From Opitutales bacterium (GTDB lineage Bacteria > Verrucomicrobiota > Verrucomicrobiia > Opitutales > Oceanipulchritudinaceae): a stretch of DNA of 47,475 nucleotides. The notes under the pieces are model-generated. The model did no database searches, was not told where the DNA came from, and saw nothing but the letters and a program-made list of their open reading frames with translations. Each line of letters starts with the position of its first letter. Positions within the stretch are counted from its first letter, which is position 1. Of this stretch, positions 8,995-19,189 are shown piece after piece. Position numbers and translations under genes: made by a program. Location: assembly GCA_020831485.1 (NCBI GenBank), contig JAFIGG010000022.1, forward strand, positions 1 through 47,475, written 5' to 3'.

Positions 8995-11900
8995 AAACCG
9001 ATTTGAAGCAATCACCGACTGAAGATAATCTTCCGAGTGGGCCAGCATACTGGCGGAGCTTGGACGAGTGGGCTGAAAAACCCGAATTCAAAAACTGGCT
9101 GCACCGCGAGTTTCCGCAGGGAGCCTCCGAGTCCGAAGGGGTTAATCGGCGGAACTTTTTCAAGATCATGGCGGCGTCCTTTGCCGTTGCCGGTCTTGGC
9201 GCCGCCGGCTGTCGCCGCCCGGAGCATTATATACTGCCGTACCACAAGCAGCCCGAGGGCACTATACCCGGCAATCCGGTGTTTTTCTCAACCTCCTTCC
9301 CCGGAGCCAAGGACAATCTACCGCTAGTCGTGGAGACTCACGGGCACCGCCCCACGCACATTGAGGGGAACAGAGATTACGCACCTTACGGAGGGTCCAT
9401 CAGCGCATTCGTCTCGGCTTCGATTCTAAATCTTTACGATCCTGACCGCATGGCTGCCTCCTACCGTGGCAGTCGCCGCATCAGCCGGGAGCGCGTGCGG
9501 GATCTAATTAATGAGCTCGTCGATACCTTTGGAGCCACCGGTGGCCAAGGTTTGGCGATCCTTGCCGAGCCCTCGACTTCTCCGACGCGAGCCCGCCTTG
9601 TGCGCCAACTTAAAGAAAAGTTTCCGCGCATGATTTGGGCGGAGTATTCGGCGGTTGATCAGGACAACCCCGAGAGGGCCGCCGAAGAAGTTTTTGGCGC
9701 CCGTTTGCGCCCTCATTACAGCCTGGCCAAAGCCAAGCGCGTACTCAGTCTGGATGCCGATTTTGTTAGCTCCGAGCCCGGCAGCAATGCCATGGCCCGT
9801 GGCTTTGCTCAGGGCCGTAAAGTGCGCAATCAGGCGGATGCCGGACAAATGAGCCGTCTCTACAGTGTCGAGTCGAATATGACTTTGACTGGTTCCATGG
9901 CAGATCACCGTCTGCGCCTGTCCAGCAGCCAGATCACCGCTTTCACCGCCTTGGTGGCGGCCAAAGTGATTGAAGCCACAGGGGGCGATGCCGCCCTCGC
10001 ACGTTTCCTCCGGGACCGGGCGTCGGGCCTGAGCATTGACCAGACATGGATTGATGCTTGTGTCGAAGACCTGCTTGAGCACCGTGGACAGAGCCTGGTG
10101 ATCGCAGGCAGCCATTTGCCCAAGGAGGCACATGTGTTGAGCCTGTTCATCAATCGCCTGCTGGGTGCGGAAGGGCAGACAGTTCGCTACCTCGAGTTGC
10201 CGGATCATTCGGCGGCCAGCATTACCGAGCTCGCCTCGGCTATTGATTCAGGGCGGGTCGAGAGCCTTGTCATCCTCGGGGGCAATCCGGTTTACAATGC
10301 ACCTGCCGACCTCAACTGGAAGCAGTTGCAGAAGCAGGTCTCGCAAGTGATCCGTTACGGGTACTACTTTGACGAAACCAGTATTGACGCGCATTATTCG
10401 ATTGCTGCGACTCATTACTTGGAATCCTGGTCGGACGGTCGGACCTTTGAAGGTGCTTATGTGCCCGTTCAGCCGATGATTCTGCCTTTGTTTGAGGGCT
10501 TTCAGGAGATTGAAATTCTGTCGCGTTTGGCGGATTCGGACAAGCACGATACCTACGATCACGTTCTGGAAACATTCCGCAGCGAGTTCGGCGGCAGTGA
10601 GGCCGGGTTCAAAAAACTTTTGAGCGAGGGTTTCCTTGCTGGCTCTGAGTATCCACCGCGTTCTGTTGAATTCGGTGCAGGCCGTGTTCGCTCCCTCTTG
10701 TCCCGCAGCAGTATTGCAGCTGCTGAATTGAATGCCAATGCCCTGGAGGTTCGTCTGGTTCCAGACAGCCACAGCGGTGATGGTTCTTTCAATAATAATG
10801 GCTGGATGCAGGAATGTCCGGATCCGGTCACTAAGTTGACTTGGGACAATGCGATCATGATCAGCCCGGCGATGGCCAAACATCTGGGCTTCGACACGAA
10901 ATCCGGTGAATTCCTCATCGGTGGCATTGCCAAAACATCCTCGAATTTCCATCGTGGCAGTGAGATAAGTCGCGTCGCAGAGCTGACGATCGATGGGGTG
11001 ACGGTCACCGGGCCGATCCACATTCAGCCGGGCCTCGCCGATTGGACGGTTGTCGTTTCTCTGGGTTATGGTCGCCGCAATGTCGGCCGGGTAGGCAAGG
11101 GAACTGGTTTCGATGTGTATCCTCTGGTCAAGAGCGATGCCCGTGCCGTACGCACAGGAGGTCGGTTGAGTCTCACCAACCGCGAGTTCAAACTGGCCAA
11201 TACACAGGCGCACTGGTCTATTGAAGGCCGGGCCATTCTCCGCGAAGGTTCCGCATCGCAGCATTTGGAAGATTCGGAATGGGCGCAGAAGATGGGTATG
11301 GAATCCCACTCGCCGCCGATCTATGGAACAGACAAGGACATGCCTTTGCACGAGAAGGTGCTGAAGACGCCACGTGGCGGTTCTGCCTTTGACCATCCTG
11401 ACTTTGCCGATCCAGCTCCTAATGTCAGAGTTTGGAATGATCCCGAGAATCGTAAGAAGTTCATTCCCGACCAACAGTGGGGGATGAGCATCGACCTGAA
11501 CACCTGTATTGGCTGCAACGCCTGTGTGGTCGCTTGTCAGAGTGAAAACAATATTCCGATTGTCGGCAAGGAGCAGATCATGCGCGGCCGGGAAATGCAC
11601 TGGATTCGTCTGGACCGCTATTACAGTTCGGGAGACGTGGAATCCAACCGCAATGAAATCCCCTCGGATCCACAGGTTTCCCTGATGCCGGTGGGATGTT
11701 TGCACTGCGAGCGAGCTCCCTGTGAGCAGGTTTGCCCGGTCAATGCCACTGTGCACGACTCCCAGGGGCTGAATGTAATGGCCTACAATCGTTGCGTTGG
11801 TACCCGTTACTGCGCAAACAACTGCCCGTATAAGGTCCGTCGTTTTAACTTCTTTGATTACAACAAGCGTTCGTCCGACGAATTCTATAAGGGTCCGCTC

Positions 11901-12365
11901 GGAGAGAATCTTTACAAGACGGAGGGTGGTCAGCTCGTTTCGATGCAGCGCAACCCCAACGTTACGGTCCGCATGCGCGGGGTTATGGAAAAGTGCACCT
12001 ACTGCGTTCAGCGAATTCAACAAGCACGTATCGCGCAAAAGGTTAAGGCAAAGGATTCCAACGACATCCACATTCCGGATGGTGTGTTGCGGGTGGCCTG
12101 TCAGAACGCCTGTCCGACCGAAGCCATTGTTTTTGGCGATGTCTCCAATCCTGAGAGTGCGGTTTCAAAGTCTAAAGACAACGACCGCGACTATTCCCTG
12201 CTTGGATACTTGAATACTCGCCCGCGGACGACCTACCTCGCCCGTGTGCGCAATCCGAATCCTCAGATGCCGGATTACGAACGCATTCGCTATCCCCATA
12301 CGCAACGGGAATACAAGAGCGTCCAACCGCAGCCCATTAATGGAGGCCACAGTGCCCACCACTAA
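8991..12365 (+). CDS. actB: Alternative complex III subunit B, Tat-exported iron-sulfur protein
   Basis: A 1124-aa periplasmic iron-sulfur subunit, a fusion of a molybdopterin-oxidoreductase-like domain (no cofactor expected in ACIII) and a four-cluster ferredoxin domain. The N terminus has the family-typical YWRSLDEW...PEF region, then a twin-arginine signal NRRNFFK (RR at 53-54) and a hydrophobic stretch ending AAGC. The C-terminal part has four cysteine clusters: CIGCNACVVACQ (about 841), CLHCERAPCEQVCP (about 903), CVGTRYCANNCP, and the KCTYC...ACQNACP pair, consistent with three [4Fe-4S] and one [3Fe-4S] cluster. A longer reading from 8949 exists, but it would lie deep inside actA; ATG 8991 overlaps the actA stop and was chosen. 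Confidence 0.93.
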   Translation: MKTDLKQSPTEDNLPSGPAYWRSLDEWAEKPEFKNWLHREFPQGASESEGVNRRNFFKIMAASFAVAGLGAAGCRRPEHYILPYHKQPEGTIPGNPVFFSTSFPGAKDNLPLVVETHGHRPTHIEGNRDYAPYGGSISAFVSASILNLYDPDRMAASYRGSRRISRERVRDLINELVDTFGATGGQGLAILAEPSTSPTRARLVRQLKEKFPRMIWAEYSAVDQDNPERAAEEVFGARLRPHYSLAKAKRVLSLDADFVSSEPGSNAMARGFAQGRKVRNQADAGQMSRLYSVESNMTLTGSMADHRLRLSSSQITAFTALVAAKVIEATGGDAALARFLRDRASGLSIDQTWIDACVEDLLEHRGQSLVIAGSHLPKEAHVLSLFINRLLGAEGQTVRYLELPDHSAASITELASAIDSGRVESLVILGGNPVYNAPADLNWKQLQKQVSQVIRYGYYFDETSIDAHYSIAATHYLESWSDGRTFEGAYVPVQPMILPLFEGFQEIEILSRLADSDKHDTYDHVLETFRSEFGGSEAGFKKLLSEGFLAGSEYPPRSVEFGAGRVRSLLSRSSIAAAELNANALEVRLVPDSHSGDGSFNNNGWMQECPDPVTKLTWDNAIMISPAMAKHLGFDTKSGEFLIGGIAKTSSNFHRGSEISRVAELTIDGVTVTGPIHIQPGLADWTVVVSLGYGRRNVGRVGKGTGFDVYPLVKSDARAVRTGGRLSLTNREFKLANTQAHWSIEGRAILREGSASQHLEDSEWAQKMGMESHSPPIYGTDKDMPLHEKVLKTPRGGSAFDHPDFADPAPNVRVWNDPENRKKFIPDQQWGMSIDLNTCIGCNACVVACQSENNIPIVGKEQIMRGREMHWIRLDRYYSSGDVESNRNEIPSDPQVSLMPVGCLHCERAPCEQVCPVNATVHDSQGLNVMAYNRCVGTRYCANNCPYKVRRFNFFDYNKRSSDEFYKGPLGENLYKTEGGQLVSMQRNPNVTVRMRGVMEKCTYCVQRIQQARIAQKVKAKDSNDIHIPDGVLRVACQNACPTEAIVFGDVSNPESAVSKSKDNDRDYSLLGYLNTRPRTTYLARVRNPNPQMPDYERIRYPHTQREYKSVQPQPINGGHSAHH

Positions 12366-12397
12366 TTTGAGAATTAACCTTCAAAACAGATAAGCTC

Positions 12398-13900
<1,503 letters not shown>

Positions 13901-13918
13901 TATTTGTCAAACCGCCCA

Positions 13919-14464
13919 ATGAGTAAGACATACGGAATTCTTGCCCTTTTCGACACGCCTCCCGCTATCTATGAAGCGGCGAAGTCGGTGCGGAAGGCTG
14001 GCTATACCAAGTGGGATGTGATCACCCCTTGTCCACTGCATGGCATGGACGGGGCGATGGGCATTACCCGCTCCAAAGTGCCGATCTTTACCTTCATTGG
14101 AGGCTTCATCGGCTTCTGGGTTGGAATGTTCATTGCCTGGTACATGGGTGCCTATGATTACCCGCTGATCGTCAATGGCATGCCCTACTTCTCGCCGATC
14201 TTTCCTTTTCCGGTTGCCTACGAGATGACCATTCTTCTGGCCGCATTCGGCACTCTCGGTGGAATGTTCGTCACCAACCGGCTGCCGATGCACTACCATC
14301 CGGTCATGAACTATGACCGGTTCGAACGACTGACCGACGACAAGTTTGCAGTAATTATAGAAGCTGAAGACGCTCTTTTCGACATGCAGAAAACCCGCGA
14401 GTTTTTGGAATCATTTGGCCCGGCGGAAGTCACGGTCATCACTGATGAGGAGGAAGCAGAGTAA
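13919..14464 (+). CDS. actD: Alternative complex III subunit D (DUF3341-type)
   Basis: A 181-aa membrane subunit of ACIII. It begins with the family-typical soluble segment (YGILALFDTPPAIYEAAKSVRKAGY, about residues 5-29, containing FDTP), then TPCPLHGMDGAMG and two transmembrane helices (about 60-80 and 105-125). It ends in a soluble domain with an acidic tail. ATG 13919 is preferred over an in-frame TTG at 13904, because the family begins shortly before this motif; neither has a clear Shine-Dalgarno. The stop TAA shares one base with the actE ATG. Confidence 0.9.
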   Translation: MSKTYGILALFDTPPAIYEAAKSVRKAGYTKWDVITPCPLHGMDGAMGITRSKVPIFTFIGGFIGFWVGMFIAWYMGAYDYPLIVNGMPYFSPIFPFPVAYEMTILLAAFGTLGGMFVTNRLPMHYHPVMNYDRFERLTDDKFAVIIEAEDALFDMQKTREFLESFGPAEVTVITDEEEAE

Positions 14465-15123
14465 TGCGCCAGTTTCTCATTATTTATGCTTTTCTGGTCA
14501 TTCTGGTCTTGGTGGTCTTCGGTTTCCGAGGCTGCAAGAGCAGTAATCCACCGTTGCGAATCTTCTCCGACATGGATGAGCAGGCTCGCTTTCATCCTCA
14601 AGGCAAGACCTCCTTTTTCAGTGATGGTCGGATGGATCGTCCACCCGTTCCCGGTACGGTTCCTTTTGTCACCGAGATGCAGGGCACATACGATCACCTG
14701 TCTCCGGACAATCGATTGCGCGAGAGTGGCTACCTGGCTACCGGTCGTCTGGAAGATGGCTCGTATGGCGACGGCATGCCGATTCAAGTGAATTACGATG
14801 CCATGCTGCGTGGTCAGAAATTGTACGACATTTACTGCGGCATCTGCCACGGACGCACGGGCAATGGTGAAGGAGTTGTGGCCAATGAGCGCTATGGTTT
14901 TGCTACTATCATCAGCTTGCTGCAGACTCGTATCATGGATCAGCCAGACGGTGAAATCTTTGATGTGATTACCAATGGTCGCAACACCATGGGAGCATAT
15001 GGCTCCAAAATTCGGGTTGAAGACCGTTGGAAGGTTGTACTTTATCTCCGCGCACTCCAGCGCGCTAATGCTGCGTCGGTTGAAGACGTCCCAGCAGAAA
15101 AACGAGGAGAATTGGGAATATGA
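14464..15123 (+). CDS. actE: Alternative complex III subunit E, monoheme cytochrome c lipoprotein
   Basis: A 219-aa membrane-attached cytochrome c. The hydrophobic N terminus ends at a cysteine (RGC, residue 24), probably lipidated as in studied ACIII complexes. The ActE signature follows (DMDEQARFHPQGKTSFFSDG, then RPPVPGTV), and a single heme site CGICH (C125, C128, H129). It would take electrons from ActA and deliver them to the oxidase cytochromes. A strong GAGGAGG ribosome-binding site lies inside the end of actD, and the ATG overlaps the actD stop by one base. Its own stop overlaps the actF ATG (ATGA). Confidence 0.92.
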   Translation: MRQFLIIYAFLVILVLVVFGFRGCKSSNPPLRIFSDMDEQARFHPQGKTSFFSDGRMDRPPVPGTVPFVTEMQGTYDHLSPDNRLRESGYLATGRLEDGSYGDGMPIQVNYDAMLRGQKLYDIYCGICHGRTGNGEGVVANERYGFATIISLLQTRIMDQPDGEIFDVITNGRNTMGAYGSKIRVEDRWKVVLYLRALQRANAASVEDVPAEKRGELGI

Positions 15124-16427
15124 GCACAAGTTCAGATGTGATGCCCGCAGGTGTGAGTGCCGCAGGAGTTAAGGGTCCGGGCAACTGGTCTCTGAGATGC
15201 CTCCTGATCGGTATAGTCTTTTCCCTGCTGTCTCTTTTCGGGTTACTGTTCACGACGGATGCGAGTGATCCCTCGCGGCCTTTCCTAGGCTACATGTTGG
15301 CAGTGGTCTACTGGCTTTCGATCCTCATCGGGATGCAATTCCTGATCATGCTCTGGTGGATGTTTGATGCTGGTTGGTCAGTGATCATCCGGCGGCAGTT
15401 TGAGCACATGATCTCGGCGCTTCCTTGGTTGGGTGTCCTGTTGTTGCCCCTCGTGATCATGGGCTTGGTGGATACCCAATCCGGCAAGGTTGCCTGGGTT
15501 TGGATGAGTATGGATGCCCCGGTCGCCGGTACCAGTGGAACTGTTGCCGATGATGTGCTTTACCTGCACAAGGCGCCGTATTTGAACAATCCGTTTTTTC
15601 TTCTGCGGTTCTTTATCTATTTTGCAGTTTGGGCTGGTTTGGCGTGGGCCTTCCGAACTTGGTCGTTCCGTATGGATGCGACAGGAGATCACAAATATGT
15701 GCATCGTTCCCGTGTTTTGGCCGCCTTTGGTCTGTTCCTAAGTGCCATGGCTACCACCTTTGCCTCCATAGACTGGTTCATGACCCTGAACTACCACTGG
15801 TTCTCTACCATGTTTGGGGTCTGGTATTTCTCGGCCGCGATGCGCGCAGCGTTGGCTGCCGGAGTTTTGGTCCTTTTCTACATGGGCAGCCGGACCGATG
15901 GGCTGAAGGGCATAGTCAATTCGGCGCACTACCATTTCATGGGCTGCCTCATGTTGGCGTTCACCGTGTTCTGGGCTTATATCAGCTTTTCTCAGTATTT
16001 CCTGATCTACAATGCGAATATTCCTGAAGAAACCTTCTGGTACAATATTCGTGAGATGAACAAGGATGGCACCTACAACAGCTGGTGGTGGATCAGCATG
16101 GCATTGATTTTTGCCTACTTCCTGTTTCCTTTCCTCTATCTTCTTTGGCATCGGAACAAACAGGGGAATCGCCTTAAGTTCATTGCAATCTGGATCCTTG
16201 TTTTCCACTTTATAGATCTCTATTGGAACATCATGCCGCAGAAACTGTGGGCAGACAATGAGATGGGTTATGATGTCCGCTATTTCACAGTCAGCTGGAT
16301 TGACGTGACGATGTTTATAGGCGTTGGTGGCATTGTGTTGTGGTCCTTCCTCCGCAGCGCCAGCCAGGAGCGTCCCATTCCCATTCGCGATCCCCGCATC
16401 AAAGAATCCCTGAATTACCATGAGTAA
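15120..16427 (+). CDS. actF: Alternative complex III subunit F, membrane protein
   Basis: A 435-aa polytopic membrane protein with about ten helices, the second NrfD-like membrane subunit of ACIII, paired with ActC in the membrane domain. Recognisable features include the FWYNIREMNKDGTYNSWWW stretch (about 309-327) and the PLVIMGL region. The ATG overlaps the actE stop by 4 nt and has a GAGGAG ribosome-binding site. The end overlaps the next small gene by 8 nt, so the run of coupled genes continues into the oxidase part of the operon. Confidence 0.91.
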   Translation: MSTSSDVMPAGVSAAGVKGPGNWSLRCLLIGIVFSLLSLFGLLFTTDASDPSRPFLGYMLAVVYWLSILIGMQFLIMLWWMFDAGWSVIIRRQFEHMISALPWLGVLLLPLVIMGLVDTQSGKVAWVWMSMDAPVAGTSGTVADDVLYLHKAPYLNNPFFLLRFFIYFAVWAGLAWAFRTWSFRMDATGDHKYVHRSRVLAAFGLFLSAMATTFASIDWFMTLNYHWFSTMFGVWYFSAAMRAALAAGVLVLFYMGSRTDGLKGIVNSAHYHFMGCLMLAFTVFWAYISFSQYFLIYNANIPEETFWYNIREMNKDGTYNSWWWISMALIFAYFLFPFLYLLWHRNKQGNRLKFIAIWILVFHFIDLYWNIMPQKLWADNEMGYDVRYFTVSWIDVTMFIGVGGIVLWSFLRSASQERPIPIRDPRIKESLNYHE

Positions 16428-16758
16428 TCCGCAACAATCACATGATCAGACGGATCCGGAACCATCGGACCGCAAGATATTGTTCTCCGCTCTAGGATGG
16501 TTGGGCGTTTTCTTTCTCTTTGCCCTCATCGTTGTTATTGCCTACCTGCCGAACCGCGCGGCGTCACAGTATGAGGTGGATAAGGAGGCTCGCTTTGAGA
16601 TTAAACGCAACCTCGATGCCCGGCAGGAACGGCTCGCAACCACTTATGACTGGGTGAGTCAAAGTAACGGTGTGGTTCGAGTTCCTATTGAGCGCGCGAT
16701 GGAACTGACCGTCCGCGAGCTCAGAGGACAGTCCGTGCCGGAGGGCAGGGCACCTTAA
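16420..16758 (+). CDS. Small single-helix membrane protein of the ACIII-oxidase operon
   Basis: A 112-aa protein with one transmembrane helix (about residues 25-44) and a periplasmic tail. The tail contains YDWVSQSNGVVRVPIERAME (about 76-95). From memory, similar 'WV...GVVRIPIDRAM' tails occur in short proteins next to cytochrome oxidase genes in several bacterial phyla; their function is not established. The gene overlaps actF by 8 nt and is immediately followed (no gap) by ccoS, which argues for a role in assembly or as an accessory subunit linking ACIII and the oxidase. No cofactor-binding cysteines are present. Confidence 0.75.
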   Translation: MSNPQQSHDQTDPEPSDRKILFSALGWLGVFFLFALIVVIAYLPNRAASQYEVDKEARFEIKRNLDARQERLATTYDWVSQSNGVVRVPIERAMELTVRELRGQSVPEGRAP

Positions 16759-16980
16759 ATGGCTTGGACCCACTACATTATTGTCGGATTTGCATTTGCC
16801 AGCCTCTTTTTCGTATTGGCGGCATTTGCGCTTTATTGGGCATACCGAAATGGCCAGTTGAACGAGCTGGAAGATGGAGCCAAAACAATTTTTGATGACG
16901 AAGAACCCATGGGACAGGTCACTGACCAGTTCCCCAGTAAAAAGGACGAGACTTCGTCCACCAAGAAGAACCACGAATGA
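16759..16980 (+). CDS. ccoS: CcoS-like cbb3 oxidase maturation protein
   Basis: A 73-aa protein with one N-terminal transmembrane helix (about 6-27), then the CcoS signature ALYWAYRNGQLNELEDGAKT and FDDEEP. CcoS is needed to load cofactors into the CcoN subunit of cbb3 oxidases. The start directly abuts the preceding stop, and the stop overlaps the ccoN ATG (ATGA). The C-terminal 30 residues are charged and variable. Finding ccoS between actF and ccoN, without ccoG, ccoH or ccoI in the window, is unusual. Confidence 0.8.
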   Translation: MAWTHYIIVGFAFASLFFVLAAFALYWAYRNGQLNELEDGAKTIFDDEEPMGQVTDQFPSKKDETSSTKKNHE

Positions 16981-18467
16981 GTGCGACACCTTCAATTGTA
17001 TCCACATTGAGCCCGACACAGTCAGCGGGTGACCCTATCCGGGCCAAGCTGAGTGAGGTCGATGAGTCGATGCGCAATGCGGCCATCCTGTTTCTGGCCT
17101 CGGCTGTTTTGTGGCTGATGGCAGGAACGGTGTTCGCCCTGATTGCCGCGATCAAAATGACCAACCCGAGCTTTCTGGGTGATCATGAGTGGCTGACCTT
17201 CGGCAGAATCCGCACCGCCCACCTCAATGCCATGATTTATGGCTGGGGTAACAATGCAATCTTCGCCATTGCACCTTGGTTGATGGGGCGTCTGGCACGA
17301 ACCCGTATCCGTCACATCAGCATCCTCTATACAGCGGGTATTTTCTGGAATATCGGTGTGACTATCGGGATCTTTGGAATTCTGCGTGGAGACATGATCG
17401 GCGTTGAGTGGTTGGAAATGCCCGCCTATATTACACCTCTGATTGCTATCTCCTACGGCTTGATTGGTGTCTGGGTGATCATTGCCTTTCGCTGGCGTCA
17501 GTCTGGGCACGTATATGTCACGCAGTGGTATCTGCTGGCGGCTTTCTTCTGGTTGCCCTGGTTGTATACCGTTGCTCAGATAATGCTGGTTTTTGAACCG
17601 GCCAGCGGGGTCGTGCAATCGCTGACCAACTGGTGGTTTGCGCATAATGTTCTTGGGCTTTGGCTCACCCCTGCAGCGGTTGGAGCGGCTTATTATTTTA
17701 TCCCGAAAGTGCTCGGGCGCCCAATCCACAGCTATTACCTTTCAGTTGTCGGTTTCTGGTCTCTGGCTTTGTTCTATAACTGGGCAGGTGTTCATCACCT
17801 AATAGGAGGTCCTGTGCCGGCCTGGGTTATCTCGGCGGGAACGGTGGCCAGTGTCATGATGGTTATTCCGGTCATTGTCACAGCCATCAATCACCACCTG
17901 ACGGTGGTCGGTTTGCACAACGAAGGTTGGCGCAGTCCAACAATTCGCTTTGTTGTTTTTGGTGCTATCAATTACACTCTGGCTTCCTTGTTTGGCTCTG
18001 CGATGGCACTGCGCAGTGTTAATGAGGTGACTCACTTTACCCACTTCACGGTCGGCCACGCCCACCACGGCGTCTACGCCTTCTTCACCATGATTATGTT
18101 CGGTAGCATCTATTATATGATGCCGCGTCTGGTGAAACGTGAATGGCCCAGTGCCTTTTTGATCCAGGTGCACTGGTGGATGTGTTCGCTGGGTATTGTG
18201 CTTATGGTCTTCGCTCTGCAGGTTGGCGGATGGATCCAAGGTTTGCAGCTGAACGCAATTGATGAGGATGGAACCGTGAAATACACCTTTATGGAGGTTG
18301 TTCGCAACACAGTCCCCTGGTTGTGGATCCGCTCGATATCCGGTTTTATGATCATGATCGGCCACATTGCATTTGCCATTAACGTGTTTTGGATGTTGCT
18401 GCCCGTTTCAAAGAGCAGTTCCAAATCCGGTCCTACTTTGTTAACGAAGGAAACCGCCGAGTCCTGA
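16977..18467 (+). CDS. ccoN: cbb3-type cytochrome c oxidase subunit I
   Basis: The 496-aa catalytic subunit of a C-family (cbb3) heme-copper oxidase, with about twelve transmembrane helices. Metal-ligand regions are visible: RTAHLNAMIYGW (low-spin heme His), WWFAHNVLGLW (CuB His), VHHLIGGPVPAW (CuB His pair) and HFTHFTVGHAHHGVY (high-spin and low-spin heme His). It reduces O2 to water using electrons from the attached cytochrome c subunits. The N terminus has about 30 extra soluble residues before the first helix. The ATG overlaps the ccoS stop by 4 nt. Confidence 0.94.
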   Translation: MSATPSIVSTLSPTQSAGDPIRAKLSEVDESMRNAAILFLASAVLWLMAGTVFALIAAIKMTNPSFLGDHEWLTFGRIRTAHLNAMIYGWGNNAIFAIAPWLMGRLARTRIRHISILYTAGIFWNIGVTIGIFGILRGDMIGVEWLEMPAYITPLIAISYGLIGVWVIIAFRWRQSGHVYVTQWYLLAAFFWLPWLYTVAQIMLVFEPASGVVQSLTNWWFAHNVLGLWLTPAAVGAAYYFIPKVLGRPIHSYYLSVVGFWSLALFYNWAGVHHLIGGPVPAWVISAGTVASVMMVIPVIVTAINHHLTVVGLHNEGWRSPTIRFVVFGAINYTLASLFGSAMALRSVNEVTHFTHFTVGHAHHGVYAFFTMIMFGSIYYMMPRLVKREWPSAFLIQVHWWMCSLGIVLMVFALQVGGWIQGLQLNAIDEDGTVKYTFMEVVRNTVPWLWIRSISGFMIMIGHIAFAINVFWMLLPVSKSSSKSGPTLLTKETAES

Positions 18468-18474
18468 TTCGAAA

Positions 18475-19182
18475 ATGAAAAGCCTTCCATTACTTTTTCT
18501 CGGTATCTTTGCCACGCTGGCCTTTTCCTGGGTTGGAATAATACTGACGAACCATATTCAGATGCGTGAACTGCTGCCGGCGACACCTGAGTTGGTTGAC
18601 GCTGAGGGCAATCCGATTGCCGGACCAACCTATCCGGACCCGAACAGCCGACGTCAGCTGTTTGGCCGTAATGCTCCAGATGAGAATGCGTACCCTCAGC
18701 AGTTACCTGGTGCCGCCAAACGCGGTAAGTTGGTGTATGAGCAGATGGGTTGCCTCTATTGCCACAGTCAGCAGGTACGGCGCGAGGGCTTTGGCTCCGA
18801 CTTTGAGCGTGGCTGGGGAGACCGCCAATCTGTAGCCCGGGATTACATCCTTCAGGAACGGGTAATGCTTGGCACCATGCGGACAGGACCGGATCTCGCC
18901 AATGTTGGACTCCGCTATTCCGAACTCTGGCAGCACCAGCACCTCTATAACCCGCAGATTACTTCACCGGGCTCGACGATGCCGCCCTATGCCTTCCTTT
19001 ATGAAGTGCGCCGAATCAGTGAGAACCGGGGGCCACACCCCGATGCCATTGAAATTCCTTCGGCCTTTCATCCGGGCGAAGGGTATGAGGTCGTTCCCAC
19101 TCAACGGGCGCGCGACCTGGTGGCCTATTTGATGAACCTGAGACAGGACTATGAACTTCCGGAAATGAAGTTCTCTGAATAA
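18475..19182 (+). CDS. ccoO: cbb3-type oxidase monoheme cytochrome c subunit II
   Basis: A 235-aa CcoO subunit with an N-terminal membrane helix (about 4-24) and one c-type heme site, GCLYCHSQQVR (C93, C96, H97). It is followed by the family-typical SDFERGWGDRQSVARDY region and a PPYAFL segment carrying the likely Met ligand region (GSTMPPYAFL). It lies 7 nt after ccoN and 7 nt before ccoP, in the same operon. CcoO hands electrons to the CcoN active site. Confidence 0.93.
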   Translation: MKSLPLLFLGIFATLAFSWVGIILTNHIQMRELLPATPELVDAEGNPIAGPTYPDPNSRRQLFGRNAPDENAYPQQLPGAAKRGKLVYEQMGCLYCHSQQVRREGFGSDFERGWGDRQSVARDYILQERVMLGTMRTGPDLANVGLRYSELWQHQHLYNPQITSPGSTMPPYAFLYEVRRISENRGPHPDAIEIPSAFHPGEGYEVVPTQRARDLVAYLMNLRQDYELPEMKFSE

Positions 19183-19189
19183 ACCTCCC

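Noticed and set aside
8161-9048. 295-aa minus-strand ORF
   Set aside because: Antisense to actA, whose five heme motifs prove the plus-strand frame.
10248-12071. 607-aa minus-strand ORF
   Set aside because: Lies entirely antisense to actB, whose motifs are unambiguous; a composition-driven shadow frame with no recognisable domain.
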